Position numbers and translations under genes: made by a program | Assembly (NCBI GenBank): GCA_035430005.1 | Contig: DAOMFV010000004.1 | Coordinates: 21,497-85,496, forward strand | Direction of reading: 5' to 3' | Origin: JAEUIE01 sp035430005 | Lineage (GTDB): Bacteria > Planctomycetota > Planctomycetia > Gemmatales > HRBIN36 | Length of the DNA: 64,000 nucleotides | Part shown: positions 51,711 through 61,000 of the stretch, one piece after another | How positions within the stretch are numbered: position 1 is the first letter of the stretch | Layout of the letters: each line of letters opens with the position of its first letter | The notes under the pieces: model-generated | Databases searched by the model: none | Told to the model about the DNA's origin: nothing | The model's input: only the letters and a program-made list of their open reading frames with translations

Positions 51711-52727
51711 ATGGCTGCTGCAAAGATGAATTTATCGACTTTCCGTCACTTCCTTGATCTTCTTGATGTCACCACCGAAGAGGTCAAACTTCTTCTAAGC
51801 GCCACGGCGAAGCTCAAGGCGATGAAACGAGCCGAGTTCCTTCCATTGGCTGGTCACAGTCTAGGGCTGGTGTTCGAGAAGCCCTCGCTTCGCACCCGGG
51901 TGAGCTTCCAGGCAGCGATCGGCCAACTCGGTGGAACGAGTATTTTCCTCAGTGGCGCTGATGCCGGACTGGGTACCAGGGAACCACTTTCCGATTATGC
52001 CCGAGTGATGACATCGTATGTGGATGCACTGGTAGTCCGCACATTTCAGCATGCCACCGTGGAAGGATTCGCTCAATATGCCAATTGCCCGGTGATCAAT
52101 GGGCTGTCCGATTACTATCATCCCTGCCAGGCTCTGGCTGATCTGTTCACCATTTCTGAACACTTCAAGTGTCTTAACGAACGCACTGTCGTCTTCGTCG
52201 GCGATGGCAACAACGTCTCCCGATCCCTGGCTGTCGGATGTGCCTACCTGGGCTGGAAGTTCAGGCTGTGTTGCCCCGAAGCGTTCGTCTTCGATGACGC
52301 CTTCGTGAAGACTTATCAACAGCGATTCCCCAACATTCACTGTGAGGTTGTCCACGATCCGGTGAAGGCGATGCAAGGCGCGGATGTCGTCTATACCGAT
52401 GTCTGGACGAGTATGGGACAGGAAAAGGAAGCAGAGGAGCGATTAAAGCAGTTCCAGGGATTCCAGGTCAACGCCGCTCTGTTGAAGCATGCCCCTGCCC
52501 ATGCGGTGGTAATGCATTGCCTGCCTGCCCACCGTGGCGAAGAGATTGCTGCCGACGCCGTCGATTCGGAGTGGAGCATCGTCTTTACCCAGGCAGCGAA
52601 TCGGCTGCATCTACAGAAGGCGCTGTTGCTATGGCTGCTGAAGCCGGAGTTGTTGCCGGGGTTAGGCACTTCTCTCCCTCCTCCAGAAGCGTCTCCTGGA
52701 ATTGTAATAGCCCGCCCATGCTCTTGA
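51711..52727 (+). CDS. argF: Ornithine carbamoyltransferase
   Basis: A 338-residue ornithine carbamoyltransferase. Visible are the carbamoyl-phosphate motif EKPSLRTRVSF near residue 56, the HPCQALADL segment near 141 and the ornithine motif MHCLPAHRGEE near 266. GAGGTGAG precedes the ATG. The family normally ends near NRLHLQKALLLWLL; here a further 29 residues (KPELLPGLGTSL...) follow, lying in the 143-base antisense overlap with the M48 gene. Third gene of the arg set. Confidence 0.93.
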   Translation: MAAAKMNLSTFRHFLDLLDVTTEEVKLLLSATAKLKAMKRAEFLPLAGHSLGLVFEKPSLRTRVSFQAAIGQLGGTSIFLSGADAGLGTREPLSDYARVMTSYVDALVVRTFQHATVEGFAQYANCPVINGLSDYYHPCQALADLFTISEHFKCLNERTVVFVGDGNNVSRSLAVGCAYLGWKFRLCCPEAFVFDDAFVKTYQQRFPNIHCEVVHDPVKAMQGADVVYTDVWTSMGQEKEAEERLKQFQGFQVNAALLKHAPAHAVVMHCLPAHRGEEIAADAVDSEWSIVFTQAANRLHLQKALLLWLLKPELLPGLGTSLPPPEASPGIVIARPCS

Positions 52728-54846
52728 AGTGTACTCGTTTCACGCGGGTGAGCATGTTGTTGAGCTTGCCAGCCAATTTGCCAATCCATTCGCCATTGAG
52801 TTCATCTAACGGAACTTCTCTGAGAGCCTGCTGGTCTCTGTCCATGATCAGTTGACTGAGCGAGGTACCGGCCTGCACATTGGTGAGTTCGGGCAGGCGA
52901 TGCTCGTTGGCCGCCGCCAGATTGACTTTGATAGTCCGGAGGATGCCATGCAGCTCGTGCAGAATCTGTTGCGCGGTGTCTTGATCCAACTGCCGATGTG
53001 ATTGCAGGTAATTCATCACCCCCATGAACTTCGCTTCTTCCACGAGCATGCCCTTCAACAATTCCTGGACGATATCCTGGAATCGATAGCGTTCCACCAA
53101 CTCAGCTGCCAGTGACTCCGTGGAAGGCTGATGGTGATCCAGCATCTGGGCCAGCGAGAGATGCAGTTGAAAAACCTGCCGGTCCAGATCCTGGAAATGG
53201 CCCATGTCCTGATCGATCTCCCCTTCGACCGTTTGCAGGAGCTGAGGCACATCTTTGAGCGTCCGATCGACCTCACGAAACGGAAAAGTTGACTTCTTCA
53301 GGCTGAACTGGCCACTCTGCAAGCCTTGAAGTAACTCACGCTCACCCTGCTTCTGGAAGAAGAGCTTCATTCGAGCTGCCTGCTCCTCACCGTGCCAGCG
53401 ACCGAGGATTTCATCGATCTTGGAACGATTCAGCTGATAATCCTGCTGCGCCGTGAGCTCGCCCGGACGAACAAAGCGGCCTTCGTAAAAGCCTTGATAC
53501 TTGGGATCGTAGGTCGTCTCGGCATGTTCGGCGTTGATAAACCGCTGTACCGATTCGGCAGACTCGGGTTGATAGGCTTCTTTACGCCCCATCTGTTGAA
53601 AGTAAGCAATCTCGGTGACTGCCTGGCACAGCGCTGCACGATCCCCCAGTAGCAGCCAGGGAGAACGCTCGTCAACGACACTGCGAAGGTAGATGCGCTT
53701 GGCATTCGCTTCCCGCATCTGATTGGTGGGGTGTGATCGCAAGTGATCAGGGATGCCATCCGTCGCCGCCGGAAAGACCTCAACCTGCTGCTGCGGATCA
53801 GTTGGCAGTGGTGGAGGAATCCCCAGTGCCGGCTCCTTACGCAGGGTACGCAGCCGCTGGGCTGATTGTGATTGATGATAGAAGAGATCATCCGTCAGAT
53901 GCCCATGGTCAGCTGCCGCATTCAACGAATTAACTGCGTCGCCTAGTGCTTCGCTGGCAAAGTCCAGACGGGCCAGCGCATGAACGATGGCATCAGAACC
54001 GCACAGACTTACCGCGACATTGTCGGCGTTGTACTCGAGTTGCCTGCTCAGGGACAAGTGCAGGAGACCCAATCCCTTCAGAGCCCCACCCATTCCTTGA
54101 CGCAGTACCCAAAGCACACCTTTAAGGCCCCAGGCCGGAAATGAGATCCGTAAATCGATTCCTGCCCATTGATCGACAAAGCGATCCCAGCCATCCCGGG
54201 AATAGACAATGTCGTCGAGGATGCGGCGGGCGAGCATGAGATAGCTGCCCAACCCAGCGCTTTTCTGTGCAAAATGGCCGAACTCGTGGGCGAGCACCGC
54301 TTTGAACTCATTGAGGTTAAGCACATTGACCAAACCCAGGCCAATGAGCAAATCCTTCCGAGGCGGGACGATCAGATTCAGCAATGACGAGTTGAAAATA
54401 ACCGCAGCGTTCACGTCAGCGCTCAGATAAATTCGCCGAGGGCGGGGTGCACCGGTGTCGTGGCACACCTGGTGGATAAACTTCCAGAGCTGCGGCGAAT
54501 CCTTCTCGTAAATACGCAGGTATTGTTCACGATCAACACGTTGTCCTTTGAACAATCCCTTGATGAGAAAGATGATGAGCAGCCCAAGGGCAGCGATCAC
54601 GCCAAATTTGAACAAGAACATCCCTGCCGTGCCCCGGGTAGACCGTTCCTGTTCGATGGGTACCTGCATCATCAAATAGATACACCACCCGACCAAGGTG
54701 ATGACAGCCAGATAAAACACGAGAAAGAGAAACAGGCTGAACAGCATCGCCGCCGAGCGCAACCGGTAGGCCGACGTGAGACGAGTCAGAGCAGCGGGGA
54801 TGCTGGAAGGTGCGGGGGGATAAGGAAAGGACAGTGCTGCCGACAT
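52585..54846 (-). CDS. M48-family membrane metalloprotease
   Basis: This 753-residue protein has two N-terminal membrane segments (residues 35-60 and 75-95), a zinc-protease domain with HEFGH near residue 185 (AVLAHEFGHFAQKSA) and the third-ligand region LEYNADNVAV near 258, as in HtpX/Ste24-like M48 peptidases. The C-terminal 450 residues form a long, charged, helical region of unknown role, much longer than in HtpX. GAGGAAG precedes the ATG. Its last 143 bases overlap the 3' end of argF on the opposite strand. Confidence 0.85.
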   Translation of the reverse strand: MSAALSFPYPPAPSSIPAALTRLTSAYRLRSAAMLFSLFLFLVFYLAVITLVGWCIYLMMQVPIEQERSTRGTAGMFLFKFGVIAALGLLIIFLIKGLFKGQRVDREQYLRIYEKDSPQLWKFIHQVCHDTGAPRPRRIYLSADVNAAVIFNSSLLNLIVPPRKDLLIGLGLVNVLNLNEFKAVLAHEFGHFAQKSAGLGSYLMLARRILDDIVYSRDGWDRFVDQWAGIDLRISFPAWGLKGVLWVLRQGMGGALKGLGLLHLSLSRQLEYNADNVAVSLCGSDAIVHALARLDFASEALGDAVNSLNAAADHGHLTDDLFYHQSQSAQRLRTLRKEPALGIPPPLPTDPQQQVEVFPAATDGIPDHLRSHPTNQMREANAKRIYLRSVVDERSPWLLLGDRAALCQAVTEIAYFQQMGRKEAYQPESAESVQRFINAEHAETTYDPKYQGFYEGRFVRPGELTAQQDYQLNRSKIDEILGRWHGEEQAARMKLFFQKQGERELLQGLQSGQFSLKKSTFPFREVDRTLKDVPQLLQTVEGEIDQDMGHFQDLDRQVFQLHLSLAQMLDHHQPSTESLAAELVERYRFQDIVQELLKGMLVEEAKFMGVMNYLQSHRQLDQDTAQQILHELHGILRTIKVNLAAANEHRLPELTNVQAGTSLSQLIMDRDQQALREVPLDELNGEWIGKLAGKLNNMLTRVKRVHFKSMGGLLQFQETLLEEGEKCLTPATTPASAAIATAPSVDAADSLPG

Positions 54847-54892
54847 GCTACTTCCTCATTATGCTTTGGTTCCCATTGCTCTCTATACAAAA

Positions 54893-54923
54893 ACAACCGG
54901 CGATGCAGTCTCTCGCCGGTTGT
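54893..54923 (-). terminator. Intrinsic terminator of the oxidoreductase gene
   Basis: ACAACCGGCGA and TCGCCGGTTGT form an 11-base perfect stem. On the minus strand it is followed by a TTTTTG run, fitting a rho-independent terminator for the oxidoreductase gene ending at 54956, upstream of the M48 gene. Confidence 0.8.
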
Positions 54924-54955
54924 TAGTCGTTAACACATTCTAACTGCCACTGGGT

Positions 54956-56398
54956 CTACAGTGACCAGCCCTTGCGATACTCCGGCTGAATATACTGCAT
55001 CGCTTCAGGGCAGTTAGTCACCTTCATGTTCGGGCCATCCCATTCAATTCGCTTACCGACACGCATGGCGACGTTGCCGAGCAACATGGTTTCGGTGAAC
55101 AGGGCGGCGAAATCGAAGTTGGAATAGGGACGAGCACCGCCCTGGATGCCTTCGGCCCATTCCTTCTTCATGCCCCGGTCGCCGCCATTGTTGCGGGCCA
55201 GCGTGATGGGCGGGCCGCTCTCGCCGGATTGGAGCTTCTTCTGCTCTTCAACCGGGAAGTCCTTCTCAGGGTAGAGACGATACTGGGCGCCGTAATCGTT
55301 CGGTGAGAAAAGAATACCTTTCTCGCCGACGATGATGCTGCCGCTGTCAGAAAGTTTCTCGATCATGCCGGTTGCTTTATCGACCTTCAGGCACTTGGCC
55401 AGGATATCCACGGGAGGCTGTACCAGCGATGCCTTGCGTCCATCAGGCAGCAGCACTCGCCCTTCGTACCAGTAGAGTTTGCAGGGCTGCATATCACCCC
55501 GGGCTGGGAACTCGTACATCATCGAGGCCCAGGCGGGGTAGGTTTCTGAGTTGAGCGGGCCGTTGACCGCCGAGACCGCCGTGGGATAGCCGAGCTTGCA
55601 GGCCCGGAACGCCATGTTGGCGGTATGGCAAGCCATGTCGCCCAGAGCTCCGGTGCCGAAGTCGAGGAAGCCGCGCCAGGCGAAGGGATGCAGGCTGGAG
55701 TGATATTCACGGAACGGAGCAGGCCCGATAAACTCATCCCAATGCACCCCTGTAGGAACTGCCTTCGTTGCAGGCCGCGCAACGATCTCCGGTGCCTGTG
55801 GCCACACGGGCCGATTCGTCCAGACGTGAATTTCCTTGATCTGCCCCAGCACACCACCCTGAATGAGTTCGACTGCTCGTCGCAAACCGTTTTCAGCAGA
55901 GCCCTGGTTGCCCATTTGGGTGACGACCTTATTCTCACTGGCGGTTTCACGCATCTTGCGGGCTTCGTGCACGGTATGTGTCAGTGGTTTTTGACAATAA
56001 ACATGCTTGCCCATCTTCATCGCCATCACGGCCGCTACGGAGTGGGTGTGATCAGGCGTGCTGACGGTCACTGCATCAATGTTCTTGCCCATTTCCTCCA
56101 GCATTTTGCGAAAGTCAGAATACTTCTTGGGATTGTGCTTATCCCCTTTGTTCAGATCGGTGTAAGTCTTATTGCAGCGTTCGTCGTCAATATCACAGAT
56201 GGCGACGACATCACCAAATTCAGCGGCCTGCGTGATATCGCTGTGGCCTTTGCCGCCCACGCCGATACCGGCGATACGGAGTTTTTCGTTTGGTGATCGA
56301 GGCGTCAAGTTGGCAGCGGCTGTACCGGCTACCCAATATCCAGCGCTGGCGGCCAGGGCACTGCTCTGAATAAACTGACGACGAGACGGTGATGACAT
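54956..56398 (-). CDS. Gfo/Idh/MocA-family oxidoreductase with Tat signal
   Basis: The 480-residue protein begins MSSPSRRQFIQSSALAASAG, a twin-arginine signal of the kind found in many planctomycete Gfo/Idh/MocA proteins. The NAD(P)-binding loop IAGIGVGGKGHSD lies near residue 43, and GKHVYCQKPLTHTVHEAR near 130 contains the catalytic Lys of the family. The C-terminal substrate domain includes DFGTGALGDMACHTANMAF. Probable substrates are sugars or polyols, unknown. AGGAGAG precedes the ATG, and a terminator follows the stop. Confidence 0.88.
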   Translation of the reverse strand: MSSPSRRQFIQSSALAASAGYWVAGTAAANLTPRSPNEKLRIAGIGVGGKGHSDITQAAEFGDVVAICDIDDERCNKTYTDLNKGDKHNPKKYSDFRKMLEEMGKNIDAVTVSTPDHTHSVAAVMAMKMGKHVYCQKPLTHTVHEARKMRETASENKVVTQMGNQGSAENGLRRAVELIQGGVLGQIKEIHVWTNRPVWPQAPEIVARPATKAVPTGVHWDEFIGPAPFREYHSSLHPFAWRGFLDFGTGALGDMACHTANMAFRACKLGYPTAVSAVNGPLNSETYPAWASMMYEFPARGDMQPCKLYWYEGRVLLPDGRKASLVQPPVDILAKCLKVDKATGMIEKLSDSGSIIVGEKGILFSPNDYGAQYRLYPEKDFPVEEQKKLQSGESGPPITLARNNGGDRGMKKEWAEGIQGGARPYSNFDFAALFTETMLLGNVAMRVGKRIEWDGPNMKVTNCPEAMQYIQPEYRKGWSL

Positions 56399-56597
56399 GG
56401 AGATACTCTCCTGAAGCGATTCCGGGGAAAGAAGCAGTGCCGCTCGGCACTGTAGAGGTAGGACTGCTCTACCAGAATATGCTCCGGTTCAAGGGAATGC
56501 CAGGGGAAAATGTCGCAATCGATGAGCTTGAGAATGTTCTGCTATTTCATCGCCATTCCTACAATAAAAGATGGCAATCATTAATAAGGAATCGCTG

Positions 56598-57215
56598 GTG
56601 AAGATCGTTCGTTTTCCCCATCCGGCCTTGCGCTATAAGGCTCAGCCGGTCAAATTGGTTGACAATGAAGTCCGCAAAGTAATTGATGCGCTGCGTGATC
56701 TGACCTATCAGAATGAAGGGTTAGGGTTGGCAGCGCCGCAATTGGCGGTTCCACTGCAAATTTTCTTCATGAATCCCACCGGCGAGAAAGCTCAGCAACA
56801 CGAAGAAAGGGTGTTCCTCAACCCGGTCATAACAATGAGGGAGGGAAGCATCGAAAAGGAAGAAGGCTGCTTGAGTTTCCCCGAACTTTATCAAAATGTC
56901 CGGCGGGCGATGAAGATCCAGGTAAAAGCTTATGACCCCGAAGGCAATCCCATTGATCTCATCGTTGATGACCTGCCTGCCCGCATTATCCAACATGAAA
57001 CCGACCATTTGCATGGCAAGTTGTTCATCGACTACTTCAGCACGATCGGCAAACTCGCCAGCCGGGGCATGATCTCTCAGTTTGAGCGAGAATTCAATCA
57101 AGCACAGGAACGGGGCGAACTGCCCTCGAAGAAGGAGTTGCTCAGACAATTGAGGCAGTTAGAAGAACAGTTCAAGGAAGAATCGCTGATCTCAGAAGAT
57201 CAGCCGAAGACTTGA
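56598..57215 (+). CDS. def: Peptide deformylase
   Basis: From the GTG at 56598, preceded by AAGGA with 7-base spacing, the protein is 205 residues beginning (M)KIVRFPHPALRYKAQPVKL. Motif 1 is GLGLAAPQ, motif 2 EGCLSFP with the metal-binding Cys, and motif 3 QHETDHLHG with both His ligands and the catalytic Glu. It removes the formyl group from new proteins. A charged helical tail (LLRQLRQLEEQFKEES) extends beyond the usual end. An in-frame ATG at 56571 is an alternative start without a clear ribosome-binding site. Confidence 0.92.
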   Translation: MKIVRFPHPALRYKAQPVKLVDNEVRKVIDALRDLTYQNEGLGLAAPQLAVPLQIFFMNPTGEKAQQHEERVFLNPVITMREGSIEKEEGCLSFPELYQNVRRAMKIQVKAYDPEGNPIDLIVDDLPARIIQHETDHLHGKLFIDYFSTIGKLASRGMISQFEREFNQAQERGELPSKKELLRQLRQLEEQFKEESLISEDQPKT

Positions 57216-57222
57216 TTTGTTC

Positions 57223-57921
57223 TCATGTTTTTGGATAGAGATGTTCCGCCCGCTGAAACAGAATCCATGAAGTGGCGATGTACTTGTCGCTGCCCTGGGG
57301 GCGGTTGCCACGGTGCGTATGGGTGAATCCGGCTGGGGCGATCAGTAGTGTGCCCGGTTCGGGGGCGATTTTGCGATTCTGGTAAAGGAACTCTGTCTCA
57401 CCGGCGGCTTTGACTGGGTTCAAGTAGATCGTCCAGAGCAGCACTCGGTGCAAAGCTTCGCAACTGGCATCAAGTGGGTACTGCTCCGAATGCCAGTGCG
57501 GGTAGCCGCCCTGATCCGCGAGATACTTTTGCAGGTTGATGGTGCCACAGCGGAAGGACTGTAACAGCATCCGTGTAAATAGAGCATCATCAAGGCTGTC
57601 AAAAACTTCATCGTTAATGAGCGTGATCTGGTCAGTACCTGGATTCTGATAGCGCAAGGCGAGAGGACCGATCATAGCGAAGCGGTATTTGCGGATGTAC
57701 TCTTTCAAACCGTTGAAGACTATGCCGTTGAAGAGTTGCACCAACGACCGCCATTCAGGCTTATTATTGATGCCGATGTCATAGCTGTTCTTGAGGGTCG
57801 TATCAACCCCGGAGCCGACACGCCCCCGGGTTGCTTGCCCGCTGGACTCGAATTGTTGGACAATCTGCTCACATTGAGCTGGCGACAGCGCCTGTGGATA
57901 AATCTCGATGAAGTCAGCCAT
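57223..57921 (-). CDS. 2OG-Fe(II) oxygenase family protein
   Basis: From the ATG at 57921 (AGGAG 9 bases upstream) the protein has 232 residues. The facial triad can be read as the His and Glu of HWHSEQY near residue 142 and the His of FTHTHRGNRPQ near 201, with Arg or Lys for 2-oxoglutarate nearby. The fold resembles prolyl-4-hydroxylase-type or phage-like 2OG oxygenases. The substrate is unknown. A longer frame reaches 58104 but has no ribosome-binding site. It ends 7 bases from def, convergent, and is divergent from the subtilase gene. Confidence 0.78.
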   Translation of the reverse strand: MADFIEIYPQALSPAQCEQIVQQFESSGQATRGRVGSGVDTTLKNSYDIGINNKPEWRSLVQLFNGIVFNGLKEYIRKYRFAMIGPLALRYQNPGTDQITLINDEVFDSLDDALFTRMLLQSFRCGTINLQKYLADQGGYPHWHSEQYPLDASCEALHRVLLWTIYLNPVKAAGETEFLYQNRKIAPEPGTLLIAPAGFTHTHRGNRPQGSDKYIATSWILFQRAEHLYPKT

Positions 57922-58083
57922 TGTAGGGATCTCCTGATGACTGTAGAAGCTATAAGTGTAAGGTTCGATACGATCGTTAGATTCCGACATAGATTCTGGC
58001 AAGAAACACTGGAAACGGGCAACGCAGTATGGTGAAATAGTTGTTTCGATATTCCCTTCCACCCTGTTTTCTGGTTTATCACA

Positions 58084-61000
58084 ATGGCTCGAAATCGCAA
58101 ACACCTTCGCAACCAGCGACTCTCCATTCGGCCCGAGCTGATGCTTCTTGAAGATCGTTGTGTGCCGGCGATTGTCTATCCCATAAGCGGTAACGACTAC
58201 GACCCCAACAGCATCCTTGTGCGTTTCAATTCAGTTGCGTCTGCAAACGCTTTTACCGCGGCTAATAAAGCAGCCTTGGGGACTACCGATTCTTCGCCCC
58301 CACGCTTCACTACATTTCTTTCGATGGCCAGTTTTCAGAGTTCCGGTGAAGTAGCCGACCTGCTCTTGCCTGGATTGAGAGTGCTCACTTTTGATGGCAG
58401 TCATTTCAGTGTTTCGCAGATCATGAACTTTGCGGCGAATCAGGACGGTGTTCTTGCGGTTGAACCTGATTACATGCAGCATGCGACTGCTACGATTCCG
58501 AACGATACGAACTTCGGCGGTCTTTGGGGAATGAACAACACAGGACAGACTATCCAGGGGCAGCAAGGTACTGCCGATGCCGATATCGATGCGCCAGAAG
58601 CCTGGGATATTTCTAAAGGCAGCGGCAACTTCGTGATAGCGGTGATTGATACGGGGGTAGACTATAGTCACTCCGATCTGGCAGCTAACATCTGGTCTAA
58701 TCCCGGAGAAATACCTGGCGACGGTATTGATAACGACGGCAATGGTTTCGTCGACGACGTGCATGGCTGGGATTTCGTCAACAATAATAATGCTCCCTTG
58801 GATGACAACAATCACGGTACGCATACCGCAGGAACCATTGGTGCGGTCGGGAATAATGGCAATGGTGTTGTCGGCGTCAACTGGAACGTCAAGATCATGC
58901 CACTCAAGTTCCTGGGTGCGGGCGGCAGTGGTACCACCGCTGATGCAATCAAAGCCGTCAACTATGCTGTAAAAAACGGAGCGAAGATCTCCAGCAATAG
59001 TTGGGGAGGGGGGCCGTACGATGCGATTCTCGACGATGTGCTGAGCAATGCTGCGACGAAAGGACATTTATTCATAGCCGCCGCGGGCAATGGTGGATCA
59101 GACAATGACTTGGATCCGTTCTATCCCGCGTCCTACGACTCGCCGAACGTCATAGCGGTAGCAGCCACCGATAACAAAGACAAATTGGCAGGTTTCTCGC
59201 AATATGGGGCGACATCCGTCGATCTGGCTGCCCCAGGCGTGAATATCTTGAGCACAAAACCCAATAATTCGTATCAGTTTCTGAGTGGTACCTCGATGGC
59301 GACGCCTGCTGTTGCTGGGGCCGCCGCTCTGATCTGGGACTTCTATCCCCAGTTTACGTATACCGATGTTATTCGTCGCCTCTTTGTGACGGTAGATAAG
59401 ATCGCTTCTTTGACAGGCGTGGTGGCGACGGGCGGTAGATTAAACGTCTATAGAGCTCTGAGTAATACCGCGCCAACTGGCCAGACTGATACCTTCAACA
59501 TGAATCAGGGGCTGTCACTTACGGTTCCAGCTCCCCTCGGTGTGCTCGCAAACGACAGCGATGCAGAGGCTGATCCTTTCACCGCACAGCTGGTTACCGG
59601 GCCGAGCAACGGTACTCTCACCCTCAATCCCGATGGTTCCTTTGTCTACACGCCCAACGTGCTGTTTTTCGGCACAGATACATTTACCTATAGCGATAAG
59701 GACTTCGGCCTGACTGGATCGCCGGTTACTGTTACCATTAATGTTGCTCATAGCAACGTGGCCCCCGTTTCGTTGAATGATGGTCCGGGAGGGTCGTACC
59801 TGGCTCGTCCAGGTGTGGCGATTAATGTGGCTTCGCCGGGAGTGCTCGCCAACGATTATGATCCTGATGGTCCTTTCTCGGGATTAACCGCTGTCAAGAA
59901 ATCCAACCCCACCAAAGGCAGCGTCGTGCTGAACCCTGATGGCTCGTTCGTTTATACACCCAACGCCAATGCTTCCGGCAATGATTCATTCACCTACGTT
60001 GCATTCGATGGCTCGAAGAATGGCAACCTTGCCACCGTTACTATTCATCTCAATCGACTTTCATCACCTCTCAGCAGTTCATGGATCACCAAGCCTATCA
60101 CCAATGTCAGTGGTAATGTGTTAGCAGGTGCAACTGACCCGGATTTTGATCCTCTGACAGCACAACTTATTACAGCGCCTACTCATGGCTCATTCAGTCT
60201 AAGCCCCACCGGTAATTTCAGCTATACTCCAAGTGCTGGTTTTGCAGGGCAAGACACCTTCACTTTTGTCAGCAATGATGGCTGGGAGAACAGTAATCCA
60301 GTGACAGTAAACCTCCGTGTTGATCGGTTACCTGTCGCCAGCTCTGATTCATTCACCGTCAACAATAACAGTGTCCTGGAAGTTTTCTCGCCTGGCGTTC
60401 TCGCTAACGATGTTGATGGTGATAATACACCAATTCCAGTAGATGCTCTGCATGCACAACTCGTCAGTTCCGTCATTCATGGGACGCTGATCTTTGATCA
60501 GAACGGCTATTTCCACTATACACCGAATCCCAACTTCTTTGGAACAGACAGCTTCACCTATCAAGTCAATGACGGGTTATTCAATGGAAATACTGTCTCC
60601 GTAATACTTAATGTCAAAGCCACTCCAACGGCCAACCCCGATGGATATTCCACAAACACTGCTTCGTTGATTGTACCGAAGACCAGTGGCCTGCTAGTCA
60701 ATGACTCATCTCCCAATTCGTCCCTGCTCACGGCCCGTCTGGTTAATGGCCCGGCTCATGGCCAGGTGATAATCAATCCCGATGGTAGTTTTAACTATCA
60801 AACTTTCAATGGATTCCTGGGCGTCGATACGTTTACCTATGTCACCAATGATGGACTCTATGACAGCGATCCTGCCACAGTAACGATTGGTGTCTTTCAT
60901 TTGAATCGGCTTCCAACTGCCAAAAATGATTCGTATAGTACTTCTGCCAATACCACGCTGTCCACGCCTCCTCTCGGTGTGTTGGCCAATGATACTGACC

